Assembly: GCF_023343835.1 (NCBI RefSeq)
Contig: NC_064447.1
Location: 10,374,501-10,438,500, forward strand
Length of the DNA: 64,000 nt
Direction: 5' to 3'
Origin: Lagopus muta
Taxonomy: Eukaryota; Chordata; Aves; Galliformes; Phasianidae
Position 1 is the first letter of the stretch, and each line of letters starts with the position of its first letter. Positions 9,901-16,216 of this stretch are shown here, in pieces. Made by a program: the position numbers and the translations under genes. The notes beneath the pieces were generated by a model. That model saw only the letters and a program-made list of their open reading frames with translations, was not told where the DNA came from and did no database searches.

Positions 9901-12900
9901 CCTCTTCTGGCGGCACCGCCGGCAGGCGGACCTGGACCTGGACCGGGTGAGCACCGCCTGCTGCTCTATGATCAGCACGCTCTGAGCCCCCAGCCTCTTC
10001 CCAGACCCTCACCCTTCCACTTAGGCTAGCTTCGCCCCCCGGCCTGAGCCTGCCCCATCTCAGGTTAACCCAGCCGGCTCTGACCCAAGGCACTTGTAGC
10101 CCCGCCCACAGGCCACGCCCCTCCTCCCTGCCCCCATTCACTTTCTCCTATTGACCACGCCCCCTCGCATCGCACCGCCCCCTCATTGGCCGCACGTATC
10201 CTGGCCACGCCCACATGCCGCACGCATGCAAATAGCCCTCCGCCTCCCATTGGCCGAACCCACGCTTGGCCGCGCCCCCAGCGCCACCCCTTCTCCCCTG
10301 GCTCCTCCCACTGACGGCTCTCTCTTGTCCCAGGGGGATTTCGCACAGGGCGCCCAGCACCTCCGCACGGCGCTGGGGGCCCTGGGCCGCCCGCTGCCCG
10401 CCTCCCACGGGGACCTGGCCTGCAGCCTGCTGTGGAGCCTGCTCCGCCACCTGCTCCAGCGCCTCTGGGTGGGCCGCTGGCTGGCTGCCCGCGCTGGGGG
10501 GCTGCGCCCAGACCCCCCGCCCCGCGCCCACGTCCGACAGAGCGCCCGCAACGCAGCCATGGCCTACCACCGCCTGCACCAGCTGCACCTGGCTGGTAGG
10601 TCCCGTGCCCCACAGCACCCGTGGGGAGGAGCGGGGGACTCTGCTGACTCCCGTGCTGCCCCGTGTCCCCGCAGGGAAGCAGGCCGGGGGGCACCTGCTG
10701 GCCATAAACCTGGCGCTCAGTGCCGTCAACTTGGCCGAGTGCGCCGGTGATGCCGTCTCGGTGGCTGCGCTGGCTGAGATCTACGTGGCGGCCGCGCTGC
10801 GCATCAAGGCCAGCCTGCATCGCTGCTTCCATTTCCTGGCTGTGAGTCTGTCACCGCCTTTGTGTCCCCTCTGTCCCCTTCCTGGTGTCCTCTTTGCAGG
10901 ACCTGGTGCCACATCCTCCATACCCACCTTAGGAGGTAACCCACAGTAGGGCCCAATATCGTGGCCTCTTACCCCTGCCTTTCCACCCCCCAGCAGCCCA
11001 ACATCCTGCCCCCCTCAGCCTCCATGGGATCAATGTCCCTGGCCCCATCCCTGTAGCCCAATGCTGCATGTCCACCTGCCCCGCTGACCCCCACTCTCCC
11101 CGCAGCGCCCCTTCCTGTGCAGTGCCCGCCGTGTGGCCCTGTCCCATGGTGGGGCTGTGCCCCCCGCCATGCAGTGGCTCTGCCACCCGTTGGGTCACCG
11201 CTTCTTCGTGGACGGGGACTGGGCCGTCAAGGGCGTCCCAAGAGAGACCATCTACAGCTCCGCCGGTGACCCAGGTACCCCCCAGAGCCCCAGAGCCCCA
11301 TTTTGTGGCTGATGGTGGGATGGGGGCTGATGGCCGCTCTGTGCCGCAGTGGACCCATTAGCGCAGGTGACCCAGCTCTTCCGTGAGCACCTCCTGGAGA
11401 AGGCGCTGTACTGCGTGGCCGTGCCCGAACCTGGCCGTCCTGCTGCCCAGGGAGAGGGGTGAGTGTGGGATGGATACCATGGGGTGTCCCTTCCCTCTGC
11501 TTGCAGTGGGGCCAGCCCCACTCATGTCCCTTCTGCCAGAAGGCGCTTTTCGGATGCGTTGGAATACCTTCAGCTGCTCAATGGCTGCTCCCATGCCAGC
11601 AGCATGCCCGGCCCCACGCCCTCCATCAGCTCTGGCCTGGCAGCAGTGACAGGTGAGGCCAACATCCCACACCTCGGCGGCTTCCCCCTCAGAACCAGCT
11701 CCATCCCGTTGGGTTGGATGGTCTTCAGAAGTCCCTTCCAACAAAACCCCTAAGGTTCTGTGCTTCTGTCCCTCCCATCCCACAGGCACCGATCCTGTGT
11801 CCAAGTGGTGGGCGTCTCTCATCAGCACGGTCATTCACTGGCTGAAGGGTGATGAGGAGGGGGCTGAGCGGCTCTACCCGCTGGTGGAAGCCATGCCCCG
11901 GGCACTGCAGAGCTCTGAGTGAGTGCTGGGGGCAGTGGGGCCGGGTGGGCAACAACTCCTCATATATGTTCCTTTTTGGGGTGGTTTGGTGCAACACATG
12001 TTGATGGGCACCCGCTGTCCCCATGCAGGAAGACCCTTCCCCGTGCTGCACTGCACTCCTTCAAGGCGGTCCGGGCCATGCTGAACAAACAGGACGGCAG
12101 CCAGGCCAGCCTGAACCACTGTGAGAAGGCCAGCAGCTGCCTGCGGGAGAGCCTGGAGCTCTGCAGCCCCCCCAAGTGCACCATCGACAAGGTGAGGTCG
12201 GGGAGGGGACAAGACACAGCCCAGCCCTGGGCGAGTGCCCGGCCCTCGCAGGAGGCGTCCCCGGCCCTCGTGGGGGTGCATTGTAGTTGCATTGCATGTG
12301 TCAGACTGGGAGTGCAATGCCCCTGCCATGCAGCCCGGCGGGGGTCCCGCACAGCGCCCGCCTGCCCGCGAGGGCCCTGGCTGTGTGCCCCATCCTTCCG
12401 CCCACCCTCCGCTCACTCACTCCTCCCTATCTTTCCCCCCCTCCCACAGGCAGTGCAGCTCCTACTGTGCGACCTGCTCCTGGTCACCCGCACCAACCTG
12501 TGGCAGCAGCAGATGAGTGCCAGCCAGCAGCTGCGTGGCACCTACCAGGCATCTGCTCTGGAGCTCCGCGGCTTCCAGCAGGACCTCAGCAGCCTGCGGC
12601 GCCTGGCACAGACCCTGCGGCCTGCCATGCGAAGGGTGAGCCCCCCTCCAACCTCTTGGCTCCCTCCTGTGCACAGTGCACTCCTACCAACCTTCCCTAT
12701 CCCATCCCATCCCATCCCATCCCATCCCATCCCATCCCATCCCATCCCATCCCATCTTTCCCTTTCCAGGTGTTCCTGCATGAAGCCACCGCCAGGCTGA
12801 TGGCCCGTGCCAGTCCCACTCGCACCCACCAGCTGCTGGACCGCAGCCTGCGGAGGAGAGGGGTGCAGGGCAGCAAGGCAGGTGGGTGAGGGGGGGGTGG

Positions 12901-13363
12901 GGGCACCCCGGCAGTTGCACCCCCATAGGGCTGGGGGGTGGGGATAGTTTTGGCAAGGGATCCATTCTGGGGTGGGAAAATAAACTCACAGGATCACTTA
13001 GGTTGAGAAAGGCCTATGATCATCAAATCCAACTGCCAACCCATCTCCACTGTGCCCACTGACCCGTGTCCCCAAGTGCCACATCTAGCACAGCACTCAG
13101 GGGATGCTCAGTGCCCGTCCCTTCTCTCTGTCCCTGCAGCCGGCGAGCCGGAGAGCCACCCCACGCCGCGGGAGCACGCCGAAGCACTGCTGCTGGCCTG
13201 CTGCTACCTGCCCCCCAGCTTCCTCTCGGCCCCTGGGCAGCGTGTGGGGATGTTGGCTGAGGCCGCCCGTACGCTGGAGAAGCTGGGGGACAGGCGGACA
13301 CTGCACGACTGCCAGCAGATGATCATTAAGCTGGGCAGCGGCACCACCGTCACCTCGGGTTAG
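3869..13363 (+). CDS. SREBF1: SREBF1: sterol regulatory element-binding protein 1 (19 coding exons)
   Basis: ER-membrane transcription factor precursor. When sterols are low, SCAP escorts it to the Golgi, S1P and S2P cut it, and the N-terminal bHLH-zipper enters the nucleus to activate lipogenic genes. Coding exons: 3869-3968, 6876-7253, 7346-7509, 7589-7723, 7841-8059, 8143-8257, 8336-8547, 9161-9365, 9762-9946, 10334-10595, 10675-10841, 11106-11274, 11350-11458, 11540-11652, 11786-11918, 12029-12191, 12450-12635, 12770-12881, 13140-13363. All introns are GT-AG. The total is 3,351 nt with every phase consistent, giving 1,116 residues (human about 1,147). The order is acidic N-terminus, Pro/Ser/Gln-rich linker, bHLH with the SREBP-specific tyrosine (about 300-350), zipper, TM1 (about 462-481), luminal loop, TM2 (about 518-540), and C-terminal SCAP-binding domain. 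The start was chosen for its strong Kozak context (GCCGCCGCGATGA) and SREBP-1a-like sequence. Confidence 0.96.
4392..4399. promoter_or_regulatory. SREBF1: Palindromic CRE (TGACGTCA) in intron 1
   Basis: A full 8-base CREB/ATF palindrome, flanked upstream by a GC box (CCCCGCCCC, 4379-4387) and lying about 420 bases downstream of exon 1 inside the CpG island. It could mediate cAMP/CREB or ATF control of the promoter. Occupancy cannot be judged from sequence. Confidence 0.4.
4625..4895. repeat. Degenerate minisatellite in SREBF1 intron 1
   Basis: Imperfect repeats share the words 'gccacca', 'ggaccc', 'ccagtgccagtggga' and 'gacccgctcccc/gatt', with sub-units of roughly 35-55 bases. The best copies are around 4632, 4680, 4759 and 4874. 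Non-coding. Confidence 0.6.
5972..5987 (-). promoter_or_regulatory. SREBF1: LXR response element (DR4), SREBP-1c type
   Basis: The minus strand reads GGGTTACTCCAGGTCA, which is two nuclear-receptor half-sites separated by four bases (DR4). It closely resembles the LXRE of mammalian SREBP-1c promoters. It lies about 95 bases upstream of an SRE and CCAAT pair, the same module order as in mammals. LXR/RXR binding here would link oxysterols and feeding to lipogenesis. Confidence 0.7.
6066..6089 (+). promoter_or_regulatory. SREBF1: Inverted CCAAT box plus SRE of the internal (1c-type) promoter
   Basis: ATTGG (6066-6070) is followed nine bases later by ATCACCCCAT (6080-6089), one mismatch from the canonical SRE ATCACCCCAC. 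NF-Y next to an SRE is the hallmark of the SREBP-1c promoter, where it gives auto-activation. It lies about 115 bases upstream of the candidate alternative start codon at 6205. Confidence 0.65.
6205..6253 (+). CDS. SREBF1: Candidate alternative first coding exon, SREBP-1c-like (partial evidence)
   Basis: An ATG at 6205 opens 16 codons plus one base, reading [16 protein letters not shown]. It ends at a GT (6254-6255) in phase 1, exactly the phase needed to join exon 2 (6876) and recreate Asp. It lies just downstream of the LXRE/CCAAT/SRE cluster. Mammalian 1c has a six-residue exon of the form M-x-C-x-x-x followed by the same Asp. Here the sequence after the sixth codon lacks a donor, and the next GT is 30 bases further on, still in phase. 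The donor (CCG|gtgtgt) is only moderate. This is a prediction from position and phase. Confidence 0.45.
6876..7253 (+). CDS. SREBF1: SREBF1 exon 2 (rest of activation domain, Pro/Ser-rich)
   Basis: It begins with the shared motif DMLQLIN, then a DFSGLFD acidic patch, then a long Pro/Ser/Gln-rich segment. A VKEEP motif at about residues 120-124 resembles a sumoylation consensus. The acceptor is a T-rich tract followed by CAG at 6873-6875, and the donor is at 7254. It is common to 1a and 1c products. Confidence 0.94.
7346..7509 (+). CDS. SREBF1: SREBF1 exon 3 (Pro/Gln-rich linker)
   Basis: It encodes a Pro/Gln/Ala-rich low-complexity segment (about residues 160-214). The acceptor CAG is at 7343-7345 and the donor GTAAGC at 7510. 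The phase fits both neighbours. Confidence 0.9.
7589..7723 (+). CDS. SREBF1: SREBF1 exon 4
   Basis: It encodes [19 protein letters not shown] followed by a Thr/Ser/Ala-rich stretch (residues 215-259). The hydrophobic/basic block matches the conserved segment before the bHLH of SREBPs. The exon is flanked by CAG and GTAGGT. Confidence 0.93.
7841..8059 (+). CDS. SREBF1: SREBF1 exon 5 (basic region and helix 1 of bHLH)
   Basis: It contains the DNA-binding basic region [15 protein letters not shown] (about 300-314). The tyrosine that replaces the usual bHLH arginine lets SREBPs read SREs as well as E-boxes. Helix 1 and the loop follow ([18 protein letters not shown]). This is the most conserved part of the protein. 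Confidence 0.97.
8143..8257 (+). CDS. SREBF1: SREBF1 exon 6 (helix 2 and leucine zipper)
   Basis: It begins [18 protein letters not shown], the second bHLH helix running straight into a heptad zipper. It mediates dimerisation and, once released, importin-beta-dependent nuclear entry. It ends with a split lysine codon. Confidence 0.97.
8336..8547 (+). CDS. SREBF1: SREBF1 exon 7 (phosphodegron-bearing linker)
   Basis: It encodes [17 protein letters not shown], which contains the TPPPSD core recognised in mammalian SREBPs by GSK3 and the ubiquitin ligase FBXW7. A Ser/Gly/Asp-rich acidic tail ([10 protein letters not shown]) follows. The release segment to TM1 begins in the next exon. Confidence 0.95.
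8660..9120. repeat. Degenerate CCATGCCC-type repeat in SREBF1 intron 7
   Basis: The intron (8548-9160) is mostly an imperfect array of words such as 'ccatgccctgta', 'ccatatcc' and 'catgctc', without a stable period. It is transcribed but not coding. Confidence 0.55.
9161..9365 (+). CDS. SREBF1: SREBF1 exon 8 (TM1, S2P site, luminal loop with S1P site)
   Basis: It encodes [10 protein letters not shown] followed by the first membrane span (about 462-481). The DRSR motif, the Leu464-Cys465 bond and the helix-breaking Asn475-Pro476 are the known S2P determinants. The luminal loop follows. Its only candidate S1P site is Arg500-Ser-Ile-Met503, where human SREBP-1 has Arg-x-Val-Leu. It ends with a split Glu codon. 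Confidence 0.94.
9385..9745. repeat. Degenerate GGAGG/CATTGGGG repeat in SREBF1 intron 8
   Basis: Imperfect repeats of about 25-40 bases share 'ttggggtggagg', 'cattgggttggaggc' and 'gatgtagga'. They fill nearly the whole intron between exons 8 and 9. No coding potential. Confidence 0.5.
9762..9946 (+). CDS. SREBF1: SREBF1 exon 9 (end of luminal loop and TM2)
   Basis: It encodes the short end of the loop, then the hydrophobic second span (about 518-540) ending in [10 protein letters not shown], and cytosolic [14 protein letters not shown]. These match the invariant post-TM2 sequence of vertebrate SREBPs. Confidence 0.95.
9947..10333 (+). promoter_or_regulatory. SREBF1: SREBF1 intron 9 with promoter-like CCAAT/octamer/GC-box cluster
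   Basis: Within about 150 bases there are inverted CCAAT boxes ATTGG (10185-10189 and 10249-10253), a perfect POU octamer ATGCAAAT (10226-10233), and at least three CCACGCCC-type GC/KLF boxes (about 10113, 10155 and 10205). This density is unusual for a small mid-gene intron. It could drive a short transcript encoding only the C-terminal regulatory domain, or simply be GC-rich intron. Confidence 0.35.
10334..10595 (+). CDS. SREBF1: SREBF1 exon 10 (C-terminal regulatory domain)
   Basis: It begins [10 protein letters not shown] and contains [18 protein letters not shown], the conserved start of the cytosolic SCAP-binding region. It ends in a split glycine codon. Confidence 0.95.
10675..10841 (+). 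CDS. SREBF1: SREBF1 exon 11
   Basis: It encodes [20 protein letters not shown] and [12 protein letters not shown], both near-identical in mammals. This is part of the helical C-terminal domain that binds SCAP's WD40 propeller. Confidence 0.95.
11106..11274 (+). CDS. SREBF1: SREBF1 exon 12
   Basis: It encodes [19 protein letters not shown], a strongly conserved block of the regulatory domain. The acceptor is CCCGCAG. It ends with GACCCAG, leaving one base for the split valine codon of exon 13. Confidence 0.95.
11350..11458 (+). CDS. SREBF1: SREBF1 exon 13
   Basis: It encodes [20 protein letters not shown], conserved in SREBPs, followed by a variable Pro/Gly stretch. The donor GTGAGT is at 11459. 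Confidence 0.94.
11540..11652 (+). CDS. SREBF1: SREBF1 exon 14
   Basis: It encodes [17 protein letters not shown], matching the human FSDALGYLQLLNSCS block, and then a Ser/Pro-rich variable segment. Confidence 0.93.
11704..11775 (+). mobile_element. Short CR1-like LINE tail in SREBF1 intron 14
   Basis: The string 'gttggatggtcttcagaagtcccttccaac', followed by 'ttctgtgcttctgt', resembles the degenerate 3' end of a CR1 retrotransposon in sense orientation. It is short and diverged, so the call is tentative. Confidence 0.4.
11786..11918 (+). CDS. SREBF1: SREBF1 exon 15
   Basis: It encodes [18 protein letters not shown] and [18 protein letters not shown], both conserved helices of the C-terminal domain. 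It ends mid-codon (GA|G). Confidence 0.95.
12029..12191 (+). CDS. SREBF1: SREBF1 exon 16
   Basis: It encodes [15 protein letters not shown] and [14 protein letters not shown], ending at TIDK. It lies directly upstream of the intron that hosts miR-33, the same host position as in mammals. Confidence 0.95.
12262..12347 (+). ncRNA. MIR33: miR-33 precursor hairpin in SREBF1 intron 16
   Basis: The 5' arm at 12276-12295 reads GTGCATTGTAGTTGCATTGC, identical to vertebrate miR-33a with the seed TGCATTG. The 3' arm at 12315-12336 (CAATGCCCCTGCCATGCAG...) pairs with it: GCATTGCA against TGCAATGC near the loop, and GCAT against ATGC near the base. The loop is at about 12299-12312. Mammalian miR-33b lies in the same SREBF1 intron. 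In other vertebrates miR-33 represses ABCA1 and fatty-acid oxidation genes, reinforcing its host's lipid-raising role. It is expected to be processed from the SREBF1 pre-mRNA. Confidence 0.95.
12450..12635 (+). CDS. SREBF1: SREBF1 exon 17
   Basis: It encodes [18 protein letters not shown] and [20 protein letters not shown], near-identical to mammalian SREBP-1, with a short Gln-rich variable loop between. Confidence 0.95.
12697..12755. repeat. (CCCAT)n microsatellite just before SREBF1 exon 18
   Basis: About 11 near-perfect copies of the pentamer CCCAT fill the end of intron 17 and stop 14 bases before the acceptor of exon 18 (12770). The array forms most of the region where branch point and polypyrimidine tract would lie. 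Confidence 0.85.
12770..12881 (+). CDS. SREBF1: SREBF1 exon 18
   Basis: It encodes [20 protein letters not shown] and [10 protein letters not shown], invariant in SREBP-1. The acceptor tract is CTTTCCCTTTCCAG. It ends in a split codon completed by exon 19. Confidence 0.96.
12986..13088 (-). mobile_element. CR1 LINE 3' fragment in SREBF1 intron 18
   Basis: 'cacaggatcacttaggttgagaaaggcctatgatcatcaaatccaactgcc' is the reverse complement of a CR1 3' end. The text continues to 'cccaagtgccacat', a typical CR1 subfamily sequence. It is truncated at the 5' end and antisense to SREBF1. Confidence 0.75.
13140..13363 (+). CDS. SREBF1: SREBF1 exon 19 (C-terminus and stop)
   Basis: It encodes [40 protein letters not shown] and the terminal GTTVTSG before TAG (13361-13363). 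The mammalian protein ends GTTVTSS, so the C-terminus is complete. Confidence 0.96.
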
Positions 13364-14155
13364 AGGAGGGATGTGGGCACGTGCCACCTGCCCCCCCTCG
13401 TGCCATACGCGTGGTGGGGACGTGCATGTCTCAGTGTCCCCCTCTCTATGAGATGGTGTCAGGGTGCAGTTGTTAAGGTGACGGATGGGAGCGGCGGGGT
13501 GACGTCCCGTGTCGCCATCCGCTGTGGGTGCTGGGGGTACATCCCAGCGTGGGCACCCTGCTGGCTGTCCCGGTGGCCGGCGCAGTTGGGTGACGGGACG
13601 TGGGGACCTCTAGTGACATTGTCACAGTATTGCACGGCACTGGGGTTCCTCCTCCCAGTGCCCGCCACCCCCCTGCAAAACCCCAGCGCAAGGCTGGGGC
13701 CTTCCTCACCCCGGTCTGCTGTGTGTCCCTGCTCCTCCCCGTGGGTCCCACAGCACCGGGTTGTGGGGGAGGACGCACCTCAGCACTGTCCCCACTAGGG
13801 GAGAGCGGGACGGTTTGCCCCGCGGTGGCAGCTAAGATGGCACCATAAGGTGCCTGTGGTAGGAAAGAGGGGCCCCCCCTGCCCTCCCCCAGCACTGCCC
13901 GTTCCCCCCATTAGGAGCTGTGCCCCCCCCTGCAGCCCCAACCCCACGCGCTTTGGGAGAAGGGGTGGCTCTGGGTTGGGATGTGGAGGACTGGTGGGTG
14001 CCCCCATCCCCTTGCTGTGCCCCTACTTTGTATATAGCTCCCTGCTGTGCCCCACTTCACCCTTATCCCCCCCCACTTCTCCCCTTGCCTTTTTAAACGG
14101 TATTTTCATAGTTGCAGAGTTTTGTACAGTGAATTAAAGCCAATTATTTATACTG
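13364..14155 (+). other. SREBF1: SREBF1 3' UTR
   Basis: About 790 bases of C-rich sequence become T-rich towards the end, with ATTAAA at 14133-14138 and TG-rich sequence (tactgttgtgtgctgg) just after. No repeat element is recognised. A further AATAAA at 14533-14538 could support a longer form overlapping the RAI1 3' UTR. Confidence 0.75.
14133..14138 (+). terminator. SREBF1: ATTAAA polyadenylation signal of SREBF1
   Basis: The common variant signal ATTAAA lies about 770 bases after the stop codon and is followed by a GT-rich downstream element at 14154-14165. Cleavage is predicted at about 14150-14155. Confidence 0.7.
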
Positions 14156-14485
14156 TTGTGTGCTGGACTGGGGGTGCAGGGTCTGACACATGGAGGGGGG
14201 CACAGAACATAACCTACGGGTCCTGCCTTCTCCTCAACGTGAGGCTACACAGGATGGGGGGTCAAGGGTGGCAGGGATGGGGACACTGGCTGCCAGAGGG
14301 ACCCCAAATGCACCCTCCATTCACAAGACCTCCCCATGTACCTCAACCCCATGTTTGTGTCCCCGAGCCCAAGCTCACAATGAGACCTTTGGTCCTGGGG
14401 ACAAAGGGACGCTTGGCCATCTGCCTGCAGGAGGAACACAGGCCACGAGCAGGGCGCAGAGTACTTCCAAAACAATCGTTGTATC

Positions 14486-14491
14486 TTTATT
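14486..14491 (-). terminator. RAI1: AATAAA polyadenylation signal of RAI1
   Basis: The plus strand reads TTTATT, giving AATAAA on the RAI1 strand about 1.7 kb beyond the stop codon. Cleavage is predicted near 14465-14475, about 300 bases from the SREBF1 poly(A) site. Confidence 0.65.
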
Positions 14492-14621
14492 GACGCTCTG
14501 AATGCAATGACCTGTTTTTTACTCTTAAGGAAAATAAACATCTTTTAGAAACAGCTTGTTACACACAATCTTCAGTGTGAAGCAATATACTAATAAGAAC
14601 ACTAGTCTTAACATTTACAGT

Positions 14622-14692
14622 CTTCATATATATTATATATATGTATATGTATACATATATATACACTATATAATGAGGCAATATATAATACA
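14622..14692. repeat. TA/ATATAT-rich simple repeat in RAI1 3' UTR
   Basis: Alternating AT with interspersed GT (atatattatatatatgtatatgtatacatatatata). It is likely length-polymorphic and can form hairpins in the RNA. Confidence 0.8.
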
Positions 14693-15597
14693 CACGGTTT
14701 ACCATTTTACAGTCATATGTACAAGATGTCACTAAAAATAGCCAGATTTCAGGCAGCGCTGCCAGGGACACTGGGATTATTATTTTTTTTATTAATTCCT
14801 TTTATTCTCTTTTTCCTTTTGTCCTCTTTCGTGTGACTTTTCTCTCCCGTGTCCGAGGCGAGCTGCTGAAACAACAGACATTTCTTGGCCAGCAAACCTG
14901 GAGGGTGTGATGGTGGGGCACAGGGCGGGGAACATAGGGCTTGCAGGATGCTTTGCCTCCATTTGTAGGGGGGGCTGGGGTTAATGCACCCTTGGCAGCC
15001 CCCGGCCCCACTGAAGCAGCTGGGAAGAGAGGCAAAGCTGAAGCCAAGCGAGCCTGGCCATGCAAGAGAGAAGCAACTCCTGCATTCCTCTGTCCTGTGT
15101 CTGTCCCCGTGGGGCTGAACTGCTGCTCTCCCTGGCAGACACCAATGCTGCCCATCAGGAGCTGCTTCTGGGTTGCTCGCAGCTGCCTGCACCAGGCCAA
15201 GACTCTGGATTTGTGCCCAGAGCCACGGGGTTTGCACCCAGTGCCGAAGGGTTTAAAGCACAAGCATGGGGAGCAAAGCCCGTCCCCAGCAAGCAGAAGA
15301 GCTGAGGAGGTGCTGGCAGGGCAGAGCAGAAGAGGGGGGGCTTCTGGGGACTGTGCATCCCCTGCCCAGCACCACCCCACGGAGCACAGGGAGGTGGGTG
15401 CCATGGGACAGGGCTGGAGGGAGGAATCAGGGCTGGGGGAGCCCACTGAGTGCCCACCAGCCCCATTGGGGACACGGCCACTGGCACAGCAGTGGCACAG
15501 TGCTGTCTCCATTGCAGAGACGCTGTGCATGGCAGGGATGGAAGAACGAAACGGAAAAAGCAAAGTGGTTCAAACAGCAGGCTGTTGGGGGTTGGGT

Positions 15598-15671
15598 TTT
15601 TTTCTTCTTCTTTTTTTTTTTTTTTCTTTTTTCTTTTTTTCTAGTGTTTTTTTTTCTTTTTTTTTTTTCCT
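15598..15671. repeat. Poly-T/TTTC tract in RAI1 3' UTR
   Basis: A nearly pure T tract with scattered C, so A/G-rich on the RAI1 sense strand. Low complexity; the minus-strand lysine-rich reading frame through it is an artefact. Confidence 0.85.
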
Positions 15672-15834
15672 TTTTCTTTTCTCCATCGCGCACGTATATA
15701 CAGACAGACACCATGAGGTTTGCTGAAGGCAACATCTCAGATCAGATCAGTGTGAGATATGGAGACCCGGAACCCACGTGGGTGTCCGGCGGCCCCAGAG
15801 TAAGACAACATCGCAGGGACCCCCTCGTACACGG

Positions 15835-15852
15835 CCCCCCCCCCCCCCCCCC
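15835..15852. repeat. C18 homopolymer in RAI1 3' UTR
   Basis: Eighteen consecutive C on plus, hence G18 in RAI1 RNA. The exact length may be a sequencing estimate. Confidence 0.8.
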
Positions 15853-16201
15853 AGCTCCCTCCCCACACCCCCCAACCCCCACCCTATCCCACCCCTGTGC
15901 AGCTCACATAGTCCTGGAGCAGAGTCTCTGTGTTCGCCGTGCCGGGTGTCAGCACTGCTGGTGACCCCGTCACGCCGCACTGGGGGGCTCCGTGCCCCCG
16001 GCCCCGTTCTGACACCCCAGGGGCTCTGCCCACTCAGAGGGGCTCTGGGGAGAGAGGCAGGGGGGCGGCCGGCAGCGCTGTGCCCAGCCCGGGGGCCACA
16101 CTCCTCTGGTGACCCCCGATGGCTCCGAGATGGGGATGGTGGCACTGCCACCCCCCTGCGGGTCCCTCGCTGGTGGCGGGGGCCATGCACCTCCCGTGCT
16201 G

Positions 16202-16216
16202 CTACACCGGCTGTCT
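16202..16216 (-). CDS. RAI1: RAI1 last coding exon
   Basis: After the acceptor CCCCACAG, five codons read Arg-Gln-Pro-Val-stop. Mammalian RAI1 ends KHK-Arg-Leu-Pro, so the bird protein would end KHKRQPV. The split positions agree in phase. Confidence 0.8.
   Translation of the reverse strand, partial: RQPV

Larger units (their letters stand above)
14465..16201 (-). other. RAI1: RAI1 3' UTR
   Basis: It runs from the TAG at 16204-16202 to an AATAAA on the minus strand at 14491-14486. It includes a TA-rich simple repeat, a purine tract (poly-T on plus, 15598-15671), and an 18-base C run on plus (15835-15852), which is a G18 run in the RNA. No coding potential. Other minus-strand AATAAA words at about 14783-14808 may be used as alternatives. 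Confidence 0.7.

Noticed and set aside
10148-10832. Minus-strand frames of 193-255 codons opposite SREBF1 exons 10-11
   Set aside because: Shadows of GC-rich coding exons.
15835-15852. G-quadruplex in RAI1 3' UTR (G18)
   Set aside because: A single homopolymer can form one in principle, but its length is prone to sequencing error and no flanking G-tracts support a defined structure.
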